Shown here in pieces: positions 1-9,918 of a stretch of 64,000 nt of DNA. Position numbers and translations under genes: made by a program. Source of the DNA: Nitrosopumilus sp. b1 (GTDB taxonomy: Archaea; Thermoproteota; Nitrososphaeria; Nitrososphaerales; Nitrosopumilaceae); contig NZ_MU078737.1 in the NCBI RefSeq assembly GCF_014078545.1, forward strand, positions 1 through 64,000, given 5' to 3'. Each line of letters begins with the position of its first letter. Position 1 is the stretch's first letter. The notes beneath the pieces were generated by a model. The model searched no databases. It saw only the letters and a program-made list of their open reading frames with translations, and had not been told where the DNA came from.

Positions 1-2
1 TC

Positions 3-3000
3 TCACTAACAGAGAACTTAGGCTTCAATGACAATGTCAACGCTCAGCTTACCACAATCAAACTATCTGAGAACCTCGGTCTCAATGATGTAGCAAACGC
101 TCAGCTTACCACAATCAAACTATCTGAGAACCTCGGTCTCAATGATGTAGCAAACGCTCAGCTTACCACAATCAAACTATCTGAGAACCTCGGTCTACAA
201 GACAACTTCAGACAAAATGCTATTTCATTATTTGAAAAGCTTGGAATTTCAGATATCACAAATGCAAGAAAGACAGTAGTATCTCTCTCTGAAAAATTAG
301 GTATATCTTCACCAACAAACGGATTTAGAGGTGGTATAATTATTGAGGCCCGAGATGAAAACAACGGATTAATTCCTGGTGCAACATATGTTATTTCGCC
401 CAATCCAGACGGAACATCTTCATTAACTGTGGTCGATAATGGATTAAATGATCTTGATTCAACTACCAGTGGACGAGTAAGGGTAAATAGCGCACCATTT
501 GGTACCTACAACTTTACAATGACAGTGATTCCATCAACATACAATGTGTTAGGAAACTCAACCCAATACGAAGTACATCAAACCCAGTTAAACGGCACAA
601 CCATATTCCGAGTCGTTTTACAGAACACTGATCTAACCCAAATTAATCCAGTTGTGATAACAGATGCTCCATCATTGAATTCAACTTCATATGACAAGTG
701 GACACAATCATTCTCTGCTTTAATTGTCAATGAAACAAACGGCGGATTAATTAACGCAGTTGACAAATTACCCCCAATTGTATCTGTTGGAAAATCAAAC
801 ACCGGTAAACTAAATGAAGCGATAACAAAACAAGCATCAATACAACTTACTACTACATTCCCATCCAAAGTACTTGGCAAGACCGTTATGAACACATTAG
901 GAATGCCAAACTACACAATGCCAAAGACTTCTGATGTTATTGCAGTTATACCTTCAATGGTAACAAAAGACTCTACTGGTTCGCCACAAATTATTGCAAC
1001 CCCGCCACTTAACAAGATAATAAAAGGTCAAAAAGTGATAATGCCAATAGAAAGCAGTTTAATACCTGCTAAAGGAGGCATCTCTAAACTAACTTTTGGT
1101 GCACATGCTACTAATTCAGAAGCAAATCCTGTAGGAAATCCTAAAAACGAATGGTTAGTAATCGAAACTTCAACCACCTTACCGTCTGGAATACCTGCTA
1201 TACCTCAACCTAATGCCAATATTCTTGAATTATTTATTGACATCAAGTATTCATTAGAAGAAGAAGGATTTGGAACAGACTGGAGTAAACCAGCAGCATT
1301 TGAGAGTAAACCCACGTTAACCGTTAGAACACCAAAAGCTTCCTCTGGTGATGTAATTCTCTCTGGAACTACAGCTTGTCCAGATGTGGATGTGTTCTTC
1401 CTAGATGAAACAGCAAACACATGGAAAGAGACTGTCGTTACCCATATTTCAACCACAGAACACTCAACATACTGTGAACAAGAGTTACAATTAGATCACT
1501 TCTCTTCCTATCATATCTCAAAGAAAAGAACTACCAGTCCAGGTACAAGTACTGGTGGAGGAGTAGGACCTTCCCCAGGAAGCAAAACTGGTGGTGTAGG
1601 TGGAGCAGGAGGCGCAGGAGGTGCTGGAGCTGGTGCAGGCCCAGGATTTGGTGGTGTTATAGGTCCACTAACTGGAGGTAAGTCACCAGCTACATTCAAT
1701 GATGTTAGAGTAAGTCTTGGAGGTGGAGCACCAATTGATGCTGCAAATCCAGGCGGTAGCTGTGCAGACAACTTCCAGACAATGTTTGTCACATCTATAG
1801 TTCAAAGTCCTATCAGTATCAAACGAGCAGAATTAAGATTTGTCCAATACGGTCAATCAACTGATGAATATACAGCAATAAAGATGAAGATTACAAACTC
1901 TACTGTACCTCAACAGTATGAGATCTCTGCATCAATCCCATGGGAATTCATGTATGGTTCACCTGCTCTCAAGTACTGGATACACGTTCTTGATGACAAC
2001 CTAGCAACAGCTGACTCTGAAGAATACATCATGAGTACCAAGACTGATTACACAGCACAAGGAAATCTTGAATTTGATGTAGTATCTGTCAAGGCTGAAG
2101 GCACAAATGTAAAGCCAATTGCATACTTTACAAATCTAATTACTCAACCAATTGCTGGAGCAATATCTCTACTAGTAGATGGCAAGGTTGTTTATACATC
2201 AAAGCCATATGTCTTTGAATCAGGTCAGTCTTCAGTTCCATTATCATGGAATGTACCCAAAGTAAATCACATTGAGGATTACCAATTCCAAGTAATCGGT
2301 GAATTCTGTGGCCAGTTGTTTGAAACTGAAGATCTCACATTCAACTCATTCCCAAGGACTGTTATTACTACTGCTTCAGAGGAACTTGATGTAGAAGTTC
2401 TAATGGATAACCAAGGAGAACCAATTGCAAGAGCTGCAAGCATCTATGCCTCTAACACTGAAGATGATTCACAGTTTAAGGTGGTATCCCCAGATGGAGT
2501 CTGTGTAATTGGTTCTGCAAATGAATGCCTAGTCAAAGAATCAACATTTGGAAAGCCAGGAAATCTACAAAGTGTCACACTTGGTGAGCAAGTAATCCGA
2601 GTAAGATACTCTGGACCAGATAATGTACTTGAGAGATTCACCATAACATCAATTGATCCAATTTCAGGAAACTGGAGAGTGTATCTTGAGTCAAATACAG
2701 GATTAATTCCTGAGGCTCATGCTACAGATAATGTAAAACTCAAGATCCAATATAGAGCACAACAAAGTATAGTTAGCACAGCATTTGACCAATCCCCAAT
2801 TCAAAGATCAGAAAACATTGTAGAATTTGGTGGTACATTAGCTCCAAAAGAGGCATCTCCTGGCATCAAAATACTAAACACTACTACCCAGCTACTAAAC
2901 AATCCATTAGAGGTAGTTAACCAGGTGTATGTCGACATTCGCTCAAAGACAGTAAGCGCATCACAAACTCCGGTGTATTCACTTTCAAACGAATCATTAG

Positions 3001-3920
3001 ATGTCTATGGTCTAGTCTTGAATCCAGTACAATTTGATAGAGCAGAGCTAAGATTTGTAACATCCAATCTTAATCTTGATGAATACTCTGCAGTTAGAAT
3101 GAATGTTGAGCCACTACCAGGAAACCCAGCTTATTCTGTAATCTCAGCGTCTGTTCCATGGGCAATGATATCTGAAGGCCCCGAAGTCTTTTATTGGATC
3201 CATCTAATGGGTGATGAAATCCTAGAATCAAAGAGATTCATGATTAGAGTTTCAGAACAACAAGAACAAGAATCACTGTTACCAAACAATCAAGAGACTT
3301 CAACAGATCTAGGTGATGAGACAACTTCAGAAGATGAAGGTATAACTCCTCCATCAACAAGTGATTCTATTTCAGAAAAGAGTCCATCAATCTTAGAATC
3401 AGAAACGACTGAATTTGGAGGAAAAATTTCTGAACCTGGCCCCGGAGAAATTCAATTTGATGAACCCATCGAATATACATCAACATCAAATGAATCAATT
3501 GATACTCAAACATCATGGATAATTACTATTGTAATCACTGTTGCAATTATTGGAATGATGTATTTCCAATTTAGCAAAATCAAGTCTCCTGTAGTAATAA
3601 TCAGATACGATCGTCAGTTGATGGTAGAAAAATTTGTTCAGGGAACTACTGTTTCAATAAGTGTAAGAAACTATAGCAATAATACGATTAAAGAATGTCA
3701 GATATTATGTAATGGAAAATCTTGTAAATGGAATGATGATTCCATGCAACCAAAAGATATCTTGTCTGGACAAGTAGAACTAGTTAAAATAGAAAACCCT
3801 TCTCCAAAAAGTCTTATTGTAATTTCTAGTGAAAACATTCCATACTCAAAATTCTATCTGGAGAACATGAATGGAGTTTCAATAGTGGATTTCTCAAAAC
3901 CTAGAAACATTTACCACTAG
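3..3920 (+). CDS. Giant repeat-containing surface protein, 5' end outside window
   Basis: The reading frame is open from the first bases, so the gene begins upstream; at least 1305 residues are visible. The first ~100 residues are 19-residue helical repeats (NAQLTTIKLSENLGLNDVA type), followed by beta-rich domains, a glycine-rich linker (nt ~1540-1680), and two related copies of one domain (nt ~1775-2035 and ~2975-3245) that share an RAELRFV...DEY(T/S)A core and a later YWIH. An acidic Ser/Thr/Glu-rich stretch precedes one hydrophobic segment (nt ~3513-3575, SWIITIVITVAIIGMMYF) and a ~115-residue tail. The segment before the glycine linker, ending in HFSSYHISK, resembles archaeal S-layer-associated PGF-pre-PGF-like domains. 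I infer a membrane-anchored extracellular protein. The GTG at 429 is only an internal codon, not a start. Exact function is unknown; it could be an adhesin or S-layer-associated protein. Confidence 0.8.
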   Translation, partial: SLTENLGFNDNVNAQLTTIKLSENLGLNDVANAQLTTIKLSENLGLNDVANAQLTTIKLSENLGLQDNFRQNAISLFEKLGISDITNARKTVVSLSEKLGISSPTNGFRGGIIIEARDENNGLIPGATYVISPNPDGTSSLTVVDNGLNDLDSTTSGRVRVNSAPFGTYNFTMTVIPSTYNVLGNSTQYEVHQTQLNGTTIFRVVLQNTDLTQINPVVITDAPSLNSTSYDKWTQSFSALIVNETNGGLINAVDKLPPIVSVGKSNTGKLNEAITKQASIQLTTTFPSKVLGKTVMNTLGMPNYTMPKTSDVIAVIPSMVTKDSTGSPQIIATPPLNKIIKGQKVIMPIESSLIPAKGGISKLTFGAHATNSEANPVGNPKNEWLVIETSTTLPSGIPAIPQPNANILELFIDIKYSLEEEGFGTDWSKPAAFESKPTLTVRTPKASSGDVILSGTTACPDVDVFFLDETANTWKETVVTHISTTEHSTYCEQELQLDHFSSYHISKKRTTSPGTSTGGGVGPSPGSKTGGVGGAGGAGGAGAGAGPGFGGVIGPLTGGKSPATFNDVRVSLGGGAPIDAANPGGSCADNFQTMFVTSIVQSPISIKRAELRFVQYGQSTDEYTAIKMKITNSTVPQQYEISASIPWEFMYGSPALKYWIHVLDDNLATADSEEYIMSTKTDYTAQGNLEFDVVSVKAEGTNVKPIAYFTNLITQPIAGAISLLVDGKVVYTSKPYVFESGQSSVPLSWNVPKVNHIEDYQFQVIGEFCGQLFETEDLTFNSFPRTVITTASEELDVEVLMDNQGEPIARAASIYASNTEDDSQFKVVSPDGVCVIGSANECLVKESTFGKPGNLQSVTLGEQVIRVRYSGPDNVLERFTITSIDPISGNWRVYLESNTGLIPEAHATDNVKLKIQYRAQQSIVSTAFDQSPIQRSENIVEFGGTLAPKEASPGIKILNTTTQLLNNPLEVVNQVYVDIRSKTVSASQTPVYSLSNESLDVYGLVLNPVQFDRAELRFVTSNLNLDEYSAVRMNVEPLPGNPAYSVISASVPWAMISEGPEVFYWIHLMGDEILESKRFMIRVSEQQEQESLLPNNQETSTDLGDETTSEDEGITPPSTSDSISEKSPSILESETTEFGGKISEPGPGEIQFDEPIEYTSTSNESIDTQTSWIITIVITVAIIGMMYFQFSKIKSPVVIIRYDRQLMVEKFVQGTTVSISVRNYSNNTIKECQILCNGKSCKWNDDSMQPKDILSGQVELVKIENPSPKSLIVISSENIPYSKFYLENMNGVSIVDFSKPRNIYH
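39..209 (+). repeat. Tandem 57-bp coding repeats
   Basis: Units at 39-95 and 96-152 are identical in sequence. The third (153-209) matches until its last five codons. Each encodes 19 residues in frame with the surface protein, and degenerate copies continue on both sides (SLTENLGFNDNV before; SLFEKLGISDIT and SLSEKLGISSPT after). Identity at synonymous positions indicates recent duplication or homogenisation. The array probably continues upstream of the window. Confidence 0.95.
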
Positions 3921-4141
3921 TTTTTGTCCTTCCAATATGGAATCTACTGTGGCAATATAGTACCGTTAAGGTAGATAAATCGATTAAAAACTTCCTTATT
4001 TCATAATTATCTCTTTTTTATAGAGTAATCGTGCATAGTCGTGGAATTGATCAATCATTTGAAAGATTAATGAATTCATTTAGATTTCCAATTTTGGAAA
4101 TGTATTTTTCCAAAAATATAAGTGCCAAGACTATCAAGGCT

Positions 4142-4146
4142 GAGGT
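4142..4146 (+). promoter_or_regulatory. Ribosome binding site for the RTX giant
   Basis: A GAGGT lies 9 nt before the TTG at 4156. It supports the non-ATG start: no ATG in the same frame lies between it and the signal peptide. Most other genes here look leaderless, so a visible Shine-Dalgarno sequence is notable. Confidence 0.55.
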
Positions 4147-4155
4147 AGAATATAA

Positions 4156-7100
4156 TTGAAAATTTCAATTCTACAAAAAAAATCGTTTACTATTTTTCTC
4201 TCAGTAATTCTAATTGCTTTTACTGCATCACTTGCCTTTAATCCAATTACTGCAAAAGCAGATCTAATCTATAATGAAACTCCGATTCCCAACCCAAATA
4301 CATCTGGTACTGACTTTGGATTTTCAATTACTGATGTAAATGGAAACTTTGCAGTAGGGGCCCCCGGAAACAACGGCGGTGCTGGCCAAGCATATCTCTT
4401 TGATGGTTCTGATGGTTCACTGATCTGTACAATATCTCCAACAGGATTATCTCCAGGTGATAGATTTGGAGAAAAAGTTGGAAGAGTTGGAACAAGTGGA
4501 TTATTTGCAGTAGGAGTTCCAGGTGCTAATGGCGGACTGGGACAAATCAGAATTTATGATAGTAGTTGTAATCCAGCAGGAGTTCAAACAATTTCTAATC
4601 CTGATACAACTGGTAAAATTGGCGCAACAAAGATTACATCATTTAGTAATAATGAAATTCTAGTTGGTAATCCAACTACAACAGCACAAGGATTCAGTCA
4701 GGCTGGAAAATTATATCGCTTTAATGTTAACACTGGAGCTACAACAACTTATGATGCAGGAACATCAGCTCAAGCGGGAGGGCAATTTGGATTTCACTCT
4801 TCTGTACTAGGTCCTATCAGAACTTTAGTTGGTTCCCCTGGAGTTGATAAGGCATTCATAATTAGTCATGCCACTGGAGGAAATATTTTGGCTACAATAA
4901 ATGATCCAGAGGGCACCACCTCAACTGACAAATTTGGTTGGTCAACTACAAAAATTTCTGGTTCCATTGCAATCTCTGCTCCATTTGGAGGTTTGAATGA
5001 TGGTGGAGCGTTCTACCTGTATAATGATCAACCCCCTTATACTTTTCAAGCAACAATCAATAGTGAATCACCTGATAGCGGTGATCAATTTGGATTTTGG
5101 GTAGCCTCTGATGTTTCTGGTGCAGAAAACTCTGTACTTGTAGGTGCTCCATTTGATGATACAACAGGAACTGACTCTGGAACTTCTTATCTTTACAAAG
5201 GAGTGCCTTCAATTGCTATTGAAAATCCTCCAATTGATAATTTTGGAGTATCTCCCGCTGGAGATAATTTTGGCTATGCTGTTGACTTTGTAGAAAATTC
5301 CGGCATTCAATATCTTTTGATTGGTGCTCCTAAAGTTGATGCTGGAGTAGTGTATTATATTCTGCCTGAAGACGCATTTGCTGCATCAACAAGCATTACC
5401 GCAAATGGTCAGTCCTTTGAACTATTCGTAGATCCAAATGATCCTAATGACATTGATATGCGATACTTTGTTGAAAACACTGGAGTAGCTGATATTTCCA
5501 TAGACCTCATTTCTGCTGCAGAGTGTAGTCCACTCTTATTTGTTGGTGGAGACACCAATTCTGATACATTAGTAAATTCAGGCGAAATCTGGGAGTATCA
5601 ATGTGATCTTCCAGTTCCATCATCTAACACACAAGAATCCCTAATCTTAGAGATCTCCGATCCTGGAGCGTTTCCTCCAGTAACTTTGACCTGTTTTGAC
5701 CAAGATTTGTCCTGTGCTACGATTGATATAACTTTAGGTAACCCATCACTACAAATAATCTCCAGTACTCAGAATCCAAATCCAACCACTCCAGGTACCA
5801 TTACTGATGTAACATTTACAGTAAAAAACACTGGAAATGTTGATCTTACTGATGTCATAGTAACTAATAATGATCCTAAAATTCTGGCTCCAAACTGTGA
5901 TGTTACTACTGTAGTAGCCCCAGGTGATGGTGACATTGCACCTGATGAGACTGAAACATTTGCATGTCAAACTAGTTCACTTTTACCGGTAACGTTTACG
6001 ACAACTGCATCAGGTACAGTTCCATATGGTGGTTCAACTACAACAAATTCCCCATTTACATTGAATGTAGGGTTATTTTCGATGGATATATCCAGTAGTT
6101 TCTCACCCGCTAATCCTATATCTCCAAATGACTTAGTCACAGTTACCTTTTCAATAAAAAATGAAGGTACTCTTCCAATTACAAATGTAGCAGTTGCTAC
6201 TAATGACCCAAATACAGGTTCACCCAACTGTGATAACCCAACTGTTGTAGCTCCTGGTGATGGAATACTTTTACTCGGAGAAACAGAGACTTACCAGTGT
6301 ACCACTAGTTATGCTACCGCCCAAACAGTGGAGTTAACTGCAACTGTATCATCTACAGAATTATCAGACCAAATACATCAAGTAAATGAAATTATAATTG
6401 GAGAATCATCATTATTGCTTACCGGTTCATTTTTGCCACCAAATCCAATTACCGCAAATGATCCTGTTACTGTAACGTTTACTGTAACTAATAATGGTGA
6501 CTTTGACCTAGCTAATACGATTATTACCACTAATGACCAAAATACCGGTTCACCCAACTGTGATAACCCAACTGTTGTAGCTCCAGGCGATGGAAATCTA
6601 ATAGTAGGAGAATCAGAAACTTACCAGTGTACAACAAGTTCACCTTCATCAGTATCTCTTATTGGTAGTGTAACTGCAACAGATTCATTTTCAAATCCAG
6701 TAGGACCTGAAACTGTACAACTTGACCTTGTAATTGGTGGAGCTTCAATGTCTCTTAATGGCGTTGCTGACAATAACCCCTCACTACCATCAGGAACTAA
6801 TGTTACATTCACCGTATCAAACAATGGTACTCTTAACTTAGTAAATGTAGTAGTTACTACAGATTATCCAGGAGATTGTTCCGCCCCAACTATAGTTGCT
6901 CCAGGCACTGGAAGCATTCCAGCAGGCCAATCCCAGGATTATACCTGCAACACTGGTCCAATAACTGGTGATATCTCAATTATATCAACAGTCAATGCAG
7001 AAGATGAATTTTCAAATCCATTAACTCCTGTTAACTCGCAACTAGATATTGAAATTAGTGCACCATCAATCTTAATTGTTGGAAATAACGTTCCCCCATC

Positions 7101-9900
7101 TCCAGTTTTGCAAGGAACTACTGCAACCTTTGACTGGACTGTGTCTAATGATGGAAATGTACCAATAGCAGATCTTACATTTACCTCTTCTCCAGTTTGT
7201 GAAAATGGAGTTCAGGGACCACTTGATGAAGAAGATCCTAACAATAATGGATTATTGGATTTAACAGAAGTTTGGACATTCTTTGATTGTCAAATCACAC
7301 TAAATGATCCACCTGGAAGTACCTCTCCAGTTACTGCAACATTTACAGGAACCGATGAATCCGGAGAGATCCCAATTAACATTCCACTTACAACTCAAAT
7401 GCTCATTGCAAATCCAATGGTCGGTCTAACAATCTCCTCAGATCCTACCAGCCCTATAGTGGGTGAAGACACTACGCTAACCTTTACTGTTGAAAACACT
7501 GGAAATGTTGATCTGGATCAACCTCTCTTAACCATGTTGACTCCATTCCCCTCAACAAATCCTATCATAACTAGTTGTAACCAAGCAAATCCTGTATTGT
7601 TAACGCCAGGCCAAACCTTTGATTTTACATGTGATGTACAGTTTACCGCATCTGGGACCAATAATGTCAATGCCCAAATTGAAATTAGTATTTCACCAAC
7701 CCACCTACCAGGAAATCCAATCTTCAATACTGATTCATTAGCACTTGAAGTCTCAGAACCAGTATCAGATGTAACTCTAGTCAGCATAATTCGAGACTTT
7801 AAGCAATCCCACCCTGACATGGAGCAAGGCTGTAGCGGAGGTATCTGTACAGGAGTAAAGACAGGACTAGTTCAAAATACACTAGGCCTTGATGGAAACC
7901 CAGTATTCAATGAAGATATCGATTCAACACATGGGCCTGTAAACTTTAACCAGTGGTACAATCCAGTTACCGGAATTAACGAATGTACAGACTATAACAT
8001 GGTACTAACATTTGATGAAACCTCCGGAAAATACACATTTACTAATGGAGGCATTTCGGGAGGATTCTTCCCAATTGATAATCAACTATTTGGAAATGAA
8101 GGCAAACCTCACAACTATCACTTTACCATGGAATCAAAGGCAACATTTACCTATCAATCAGGATTGTACTTTAAGGTAAACGGCGCAGATGATGACACAT
8201 TTGTCTTTATCAATGGTAAATTAGCAATTGACCTAGGTGGAACACACCCACAAAACCAAGCAACAGCAACAATCAATCTTGATGATCCAATGCTGAAAAC
8301 AAAACTTGGTCTAGTTGATGGACAACAAGCAACATTTAGCTTATTCTTTGCAGAAAGACAGCAAACCGGATCATACCTACAAATTGAGACAAACATTCCA
8401 TTTACTGGTGTAAACCAAGGAGAATGTGATGCACCAGCAAATTCAGCCGAATTATCCATAACAAAGACTGGCGAACTAGTAAGTGCTGGCCCATCCGCTC
8501 AGATGTTGGAGAGAACAATAATGCAAGGCTCAGATGATGCAGAGCAAGACAAAAATGACATGGATCTAGATTCTAGTGATTTAGATCTTAACGAAAAGGA
8601 CTTTGTTGGATTAAGATTCCAAAATATTAACATTCCAAACGGTGCTACCATAACCAATGCATATGTCACATTTACCGTAGAAGATCCTGAAGGTGATACT
8701 GGTAAAGCCGAAGTAAAGATCTATGCAGAAGATACTGACAATGCTTCGACCTTTACAAACTCTAAAAAAGATATCTCTAATAGAAAGACAACATCAGCAA
8801 AAGTAGATTGGGATATTCCAAATTGGCATAGTGCCGGTCAAAACGGTGCAGCCCAAACAACACCAAACATTTCAGCATTGATTCAAGAGGTTATAGATAG
8901 AAACGGATGGCAAGATGGAAATTCTATTGCATTAATCTTTGATTCATACAAAGGAAACAACGATCGAGATGCAAAAGCACATGACAGCTATCCTTCAATG
9001 TCTGCAAAACTTGTAGTGGAATTTGAATCAGATTCTGTAGTGGATTCTAATCTCAAATACACAGTAACTATAACAAATAACGGTCCAGATAGTGCCAACA
9101 ACGTCAGTGTTATTGATGATCTTCCAGAGGAAGTAACTGCAATCAGCGTTTTGCCTTCAGAGTGTGAAATTGTTGATGATCATACCGTATCATGTGACTT
9201 TACAACATTGCCTGTTGGACAAGACAAAACTATCACTATACTCACTGAAGTAGAATCAGGATTCACTGGAACTGTTACAAACAATGCATCAGTGGAATCA
9301 TCAAAACTTGATCCATACTTGGGCAACAACCAAGTTTCACTTGAAACCACTATTGGTGGTACAGCAGAGCTATTCTGTGGACAACCCAAATCCTTCTATG
9401 ATAATGTGATTTACGGAACCGAGAGTGCAGACAAACTAAAAGGTACTAACGGAAATGATCTAATCTTTGGATATGGTGGACCTGACAAGATTCACGGATA
9501 CCAAGGAAACGACTGTATCTATGGCGGCTCTGGAAATGACAAGATTTACGGACACAACGGAATGGATACAATCTTTGGTGAAGAAGGAAACGACAGAATT
9601 TACGGAAACAATGATGATGATGTGTTATCCGGTGGAGAAGGCCGTGACTATCTAAGAGGTGGTTATGGAGTAGACCAAATCAGTGGAGGTTCTGATAGTG
9701 ACAACATTAGAGGCGGACAGGGCGATGACTCGCTAAGTGGAGACTCTGGTGATGATAATATTCACGGCGGTTCTGGCGATGACTTTATCGATGGTGGAGC
9801 AGACACTGATCTATGTAAGGGTGGTTCTGGCAGCAACACCGTAATTAACTGTGAACAGGACGATAAGAAGAAAGACAAAGATGAAGATGATGACGACTAG
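4156..9900 (+). CDS. Secreted giant FG-GAP / DUF11-like / fibro-slime / RTX protein
   Basis: 1914 residues, TTG start. An N-terminal signal peptide (residues 1-35: two Lys, hydrophobic core, AKA then D) is followed by FG-GAP/integrin-alpha-like blades (about 60-400, repeated FG(F/W)..., VGAP). A run of ~110-130-residue Ig-like DUF11/DUF7507-type domains (about 530-1200) carries VTFTV.N.G and VAPGDG..ETETYQC motifs. Then come a PA14/fibro-slime-like domain (about 1215-1430, with DDTFVFINGKLAIDLGG), a jelly-roll-like domain (about 1470-1625), another DUF11 domain, and about 14 RTX calcium-binding nonapeptides (about 1750-1895, GGSGNDKIYG type). The tail is KKKDKDEDDDD. No C-terminal membrane anchor is seen. 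I infer a calcium-stabilised secreted or surface adhesin. The export route and ligand are not shown by the sequence. Confidence 0.85.
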   Translation: MKISILQKKSFTIFLSVILIAFTASLAFNPITAKADLIYNETPIPNPNTSGTDFGFSITDVNGNFAVGAPGNNGGAGQAYLFDGSDGSLICTISPTGLSPGDRFGEKVGRVGTSGLFAVGVPGANGGLGQIRIYDSSCNPAGVQTISNPDTTGKIGATKITSFSNNEILVGNPTTTAQGFSQAGKLYRFNVNTGATTTYDAGTSAQAGGQFGFHSSVLGPIRTLVGSPGVDKAFIISHATGGNILATINDPEGTTSTDKFGWSTTKISGSIAISAPFGGLNDGGAFYLYNDQPPYTFQATINSESPDSGDQFGFWVASDVSGAENSVLVGAPFDDTTGTDSGTSYLYKGVPSIAIENPPIDNFGVSPAGDNFGYAVDFVENSGIQYLLIGAPKVDAGVVYYILPEDAFAASTSITANGQSFELFVDPNDPNDIDMRYFVENTGVADISIDLISAAECSPLLFVGGDTNSDTLVNSGEIWEYQCDLPVPSSNTQESLILEISDPGAFPPVTLTCFDQDLSCATIDITLGNPSLQIISSTQNPNPTTPGTITDVTFTVKNTGNVDLTDVIVTNNDPKILAPNCDVTTVVAPGDGDIAPDETETFACQTSSLLPVTFTTTASGTVPYGGSTTTNSPFTLNVGLFSMDISSSFSPANPISPNDLVTVTFSIKNEGTLPITNVAVATNDPNTGSPNCDNPTVVAPGDGILLLGETETYQCTTSYATAQTVELTATVSSTELSDQIHQVNEIIIGESSLLLTGSFLPPNPITANDPVTVTFTVTNNGDFDLANTIITTNDQNTGSPNCDNPTVVAPGDGNLIVGESETYQCTTSSPSSVSLIGSVTATDSFSNPVGPETVQLDLVIGGASMSLNGVADNNPSLPSGTNVTFTVSNNGTLNLVNVVVTTDYPGDCSAPTIVAPGTGSIPAGQSQDYTCNTGPITGDISIISTVNAEDEFSNPLTPVNSQLDIEISAPSILIVGNNVPPSPVLQGTTATFDWTVSNDGNVPIADLTFTSSPVCENGVQGPLDEEDPNNNGLLDLTEVWTFFDCQITLNDPPGSTSPVTATFTGTDESGEIPINIPLTTQMLIANPMVGLTISSDPTSPIVGEDTTLTFTVENTGNVDLDQPLLTMLTPFPSTNPIITSCNQANPVLLTPGQTFDFTCDVQFTASGTNNVNAQIEISISPTHLPGNPIFNTDSLALEVSEPVSDVTLVSIIRDFKQSHPDMEQGCSGGICTGVKTGLVQNTLGLDGNPVFNEDIDSTHGPVNFNQWYNPVTGINECTDYNMVLTFDETSGKYTFTNGGISGGFFPIDNQLFGNEGKPHNYHFTMESKATFTYQSGLYFKVNGADDDTFVFINGKLAIDLGGTHPQNQATATINLDDPMLKTKLGLVDGQQATFSLFFAERQQTGSYLQIETNIPFTGVNQGECDAPANSAELSITKTGELVSAGPSAQMLERTIMQGSDDAEQDKNDMDLDSSDLDLNEKDFVGLRFQNINIPNGATITNAYVTFTVEDPEGDTGKAEVKIYAEDTDNASTFTNSKKDISNRKTTSAKVDWDIPNWHSAGQNGAAQTTPNISALIQEVIDRNGWQDGNSIALIFDSYKGNNDRDAKAHDSYPSMSAKLVVEFESDSVVDSNLKYTVTITNNGPDSANNVSVIDDLPEEVTAISVLPSECEIVDDHTVSCDFTTLPVGQDKTITILTEVESGFTGTVTNNASVESSKLDPYLGNNQVSLETTIGGTAELFCGQPKSFYDNVIYGTESADKLKGTNGNDLIFGYGGPDKIHGYQGNDCIYGGSGNDKIYGHNGMDTIFGEEGNDRIYGNNDDDVLSGGEGRDYLRGGYGVDQISGGSDSDNIRGGQGDDSLSGDSGDDNIHGGSGDDFIDGGADTDLCKGGSGSNTVINCEQDDKKKDKDEDDDD
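6201..6264 (+). repeat. 64-nt repeat copy A inside the RTX giant
   Basis: This segment recurs at 6531-6594 with four mismatches, a spacing of 330 nt or 110 residues. Both copies encode TND(P/Q)NTGSPNCDNPTVVAP and what follows. They belong to successive Ig-like domains, so this is an internal domain duplication or gene conversion, not a mobile element. Confidence 0.85.
6531..6594 (+). repeat. 64-nt repeat copy B inside the RTX giant
   Basis: This is the partner of 6201-6264, nearly identical at DNA level and in the same reading frame, one domain length downstream. Confidence 0.85.
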
Positions 9901-9918
9901 TCTAATCTTTTAAAATTT

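Noticed and set aside
39-209. Regular 57-bp direct repeats as a CRISPR array
   Set aside because: Units are in-frame coding repeats without spacers, part of a long open frame.
1511-1792. Proline-rich antisense ORF opposite the glycine-rich linker
   Set aside because: Proline is simply the complement of GGN glycine codons; no start signal or family.
9467-9655. Plus-strand ORF inside the RTX region in another frame
   Set aside because: It is a shadow of the repetitive RTX coding sequence, with codon content dictated by the repeats.
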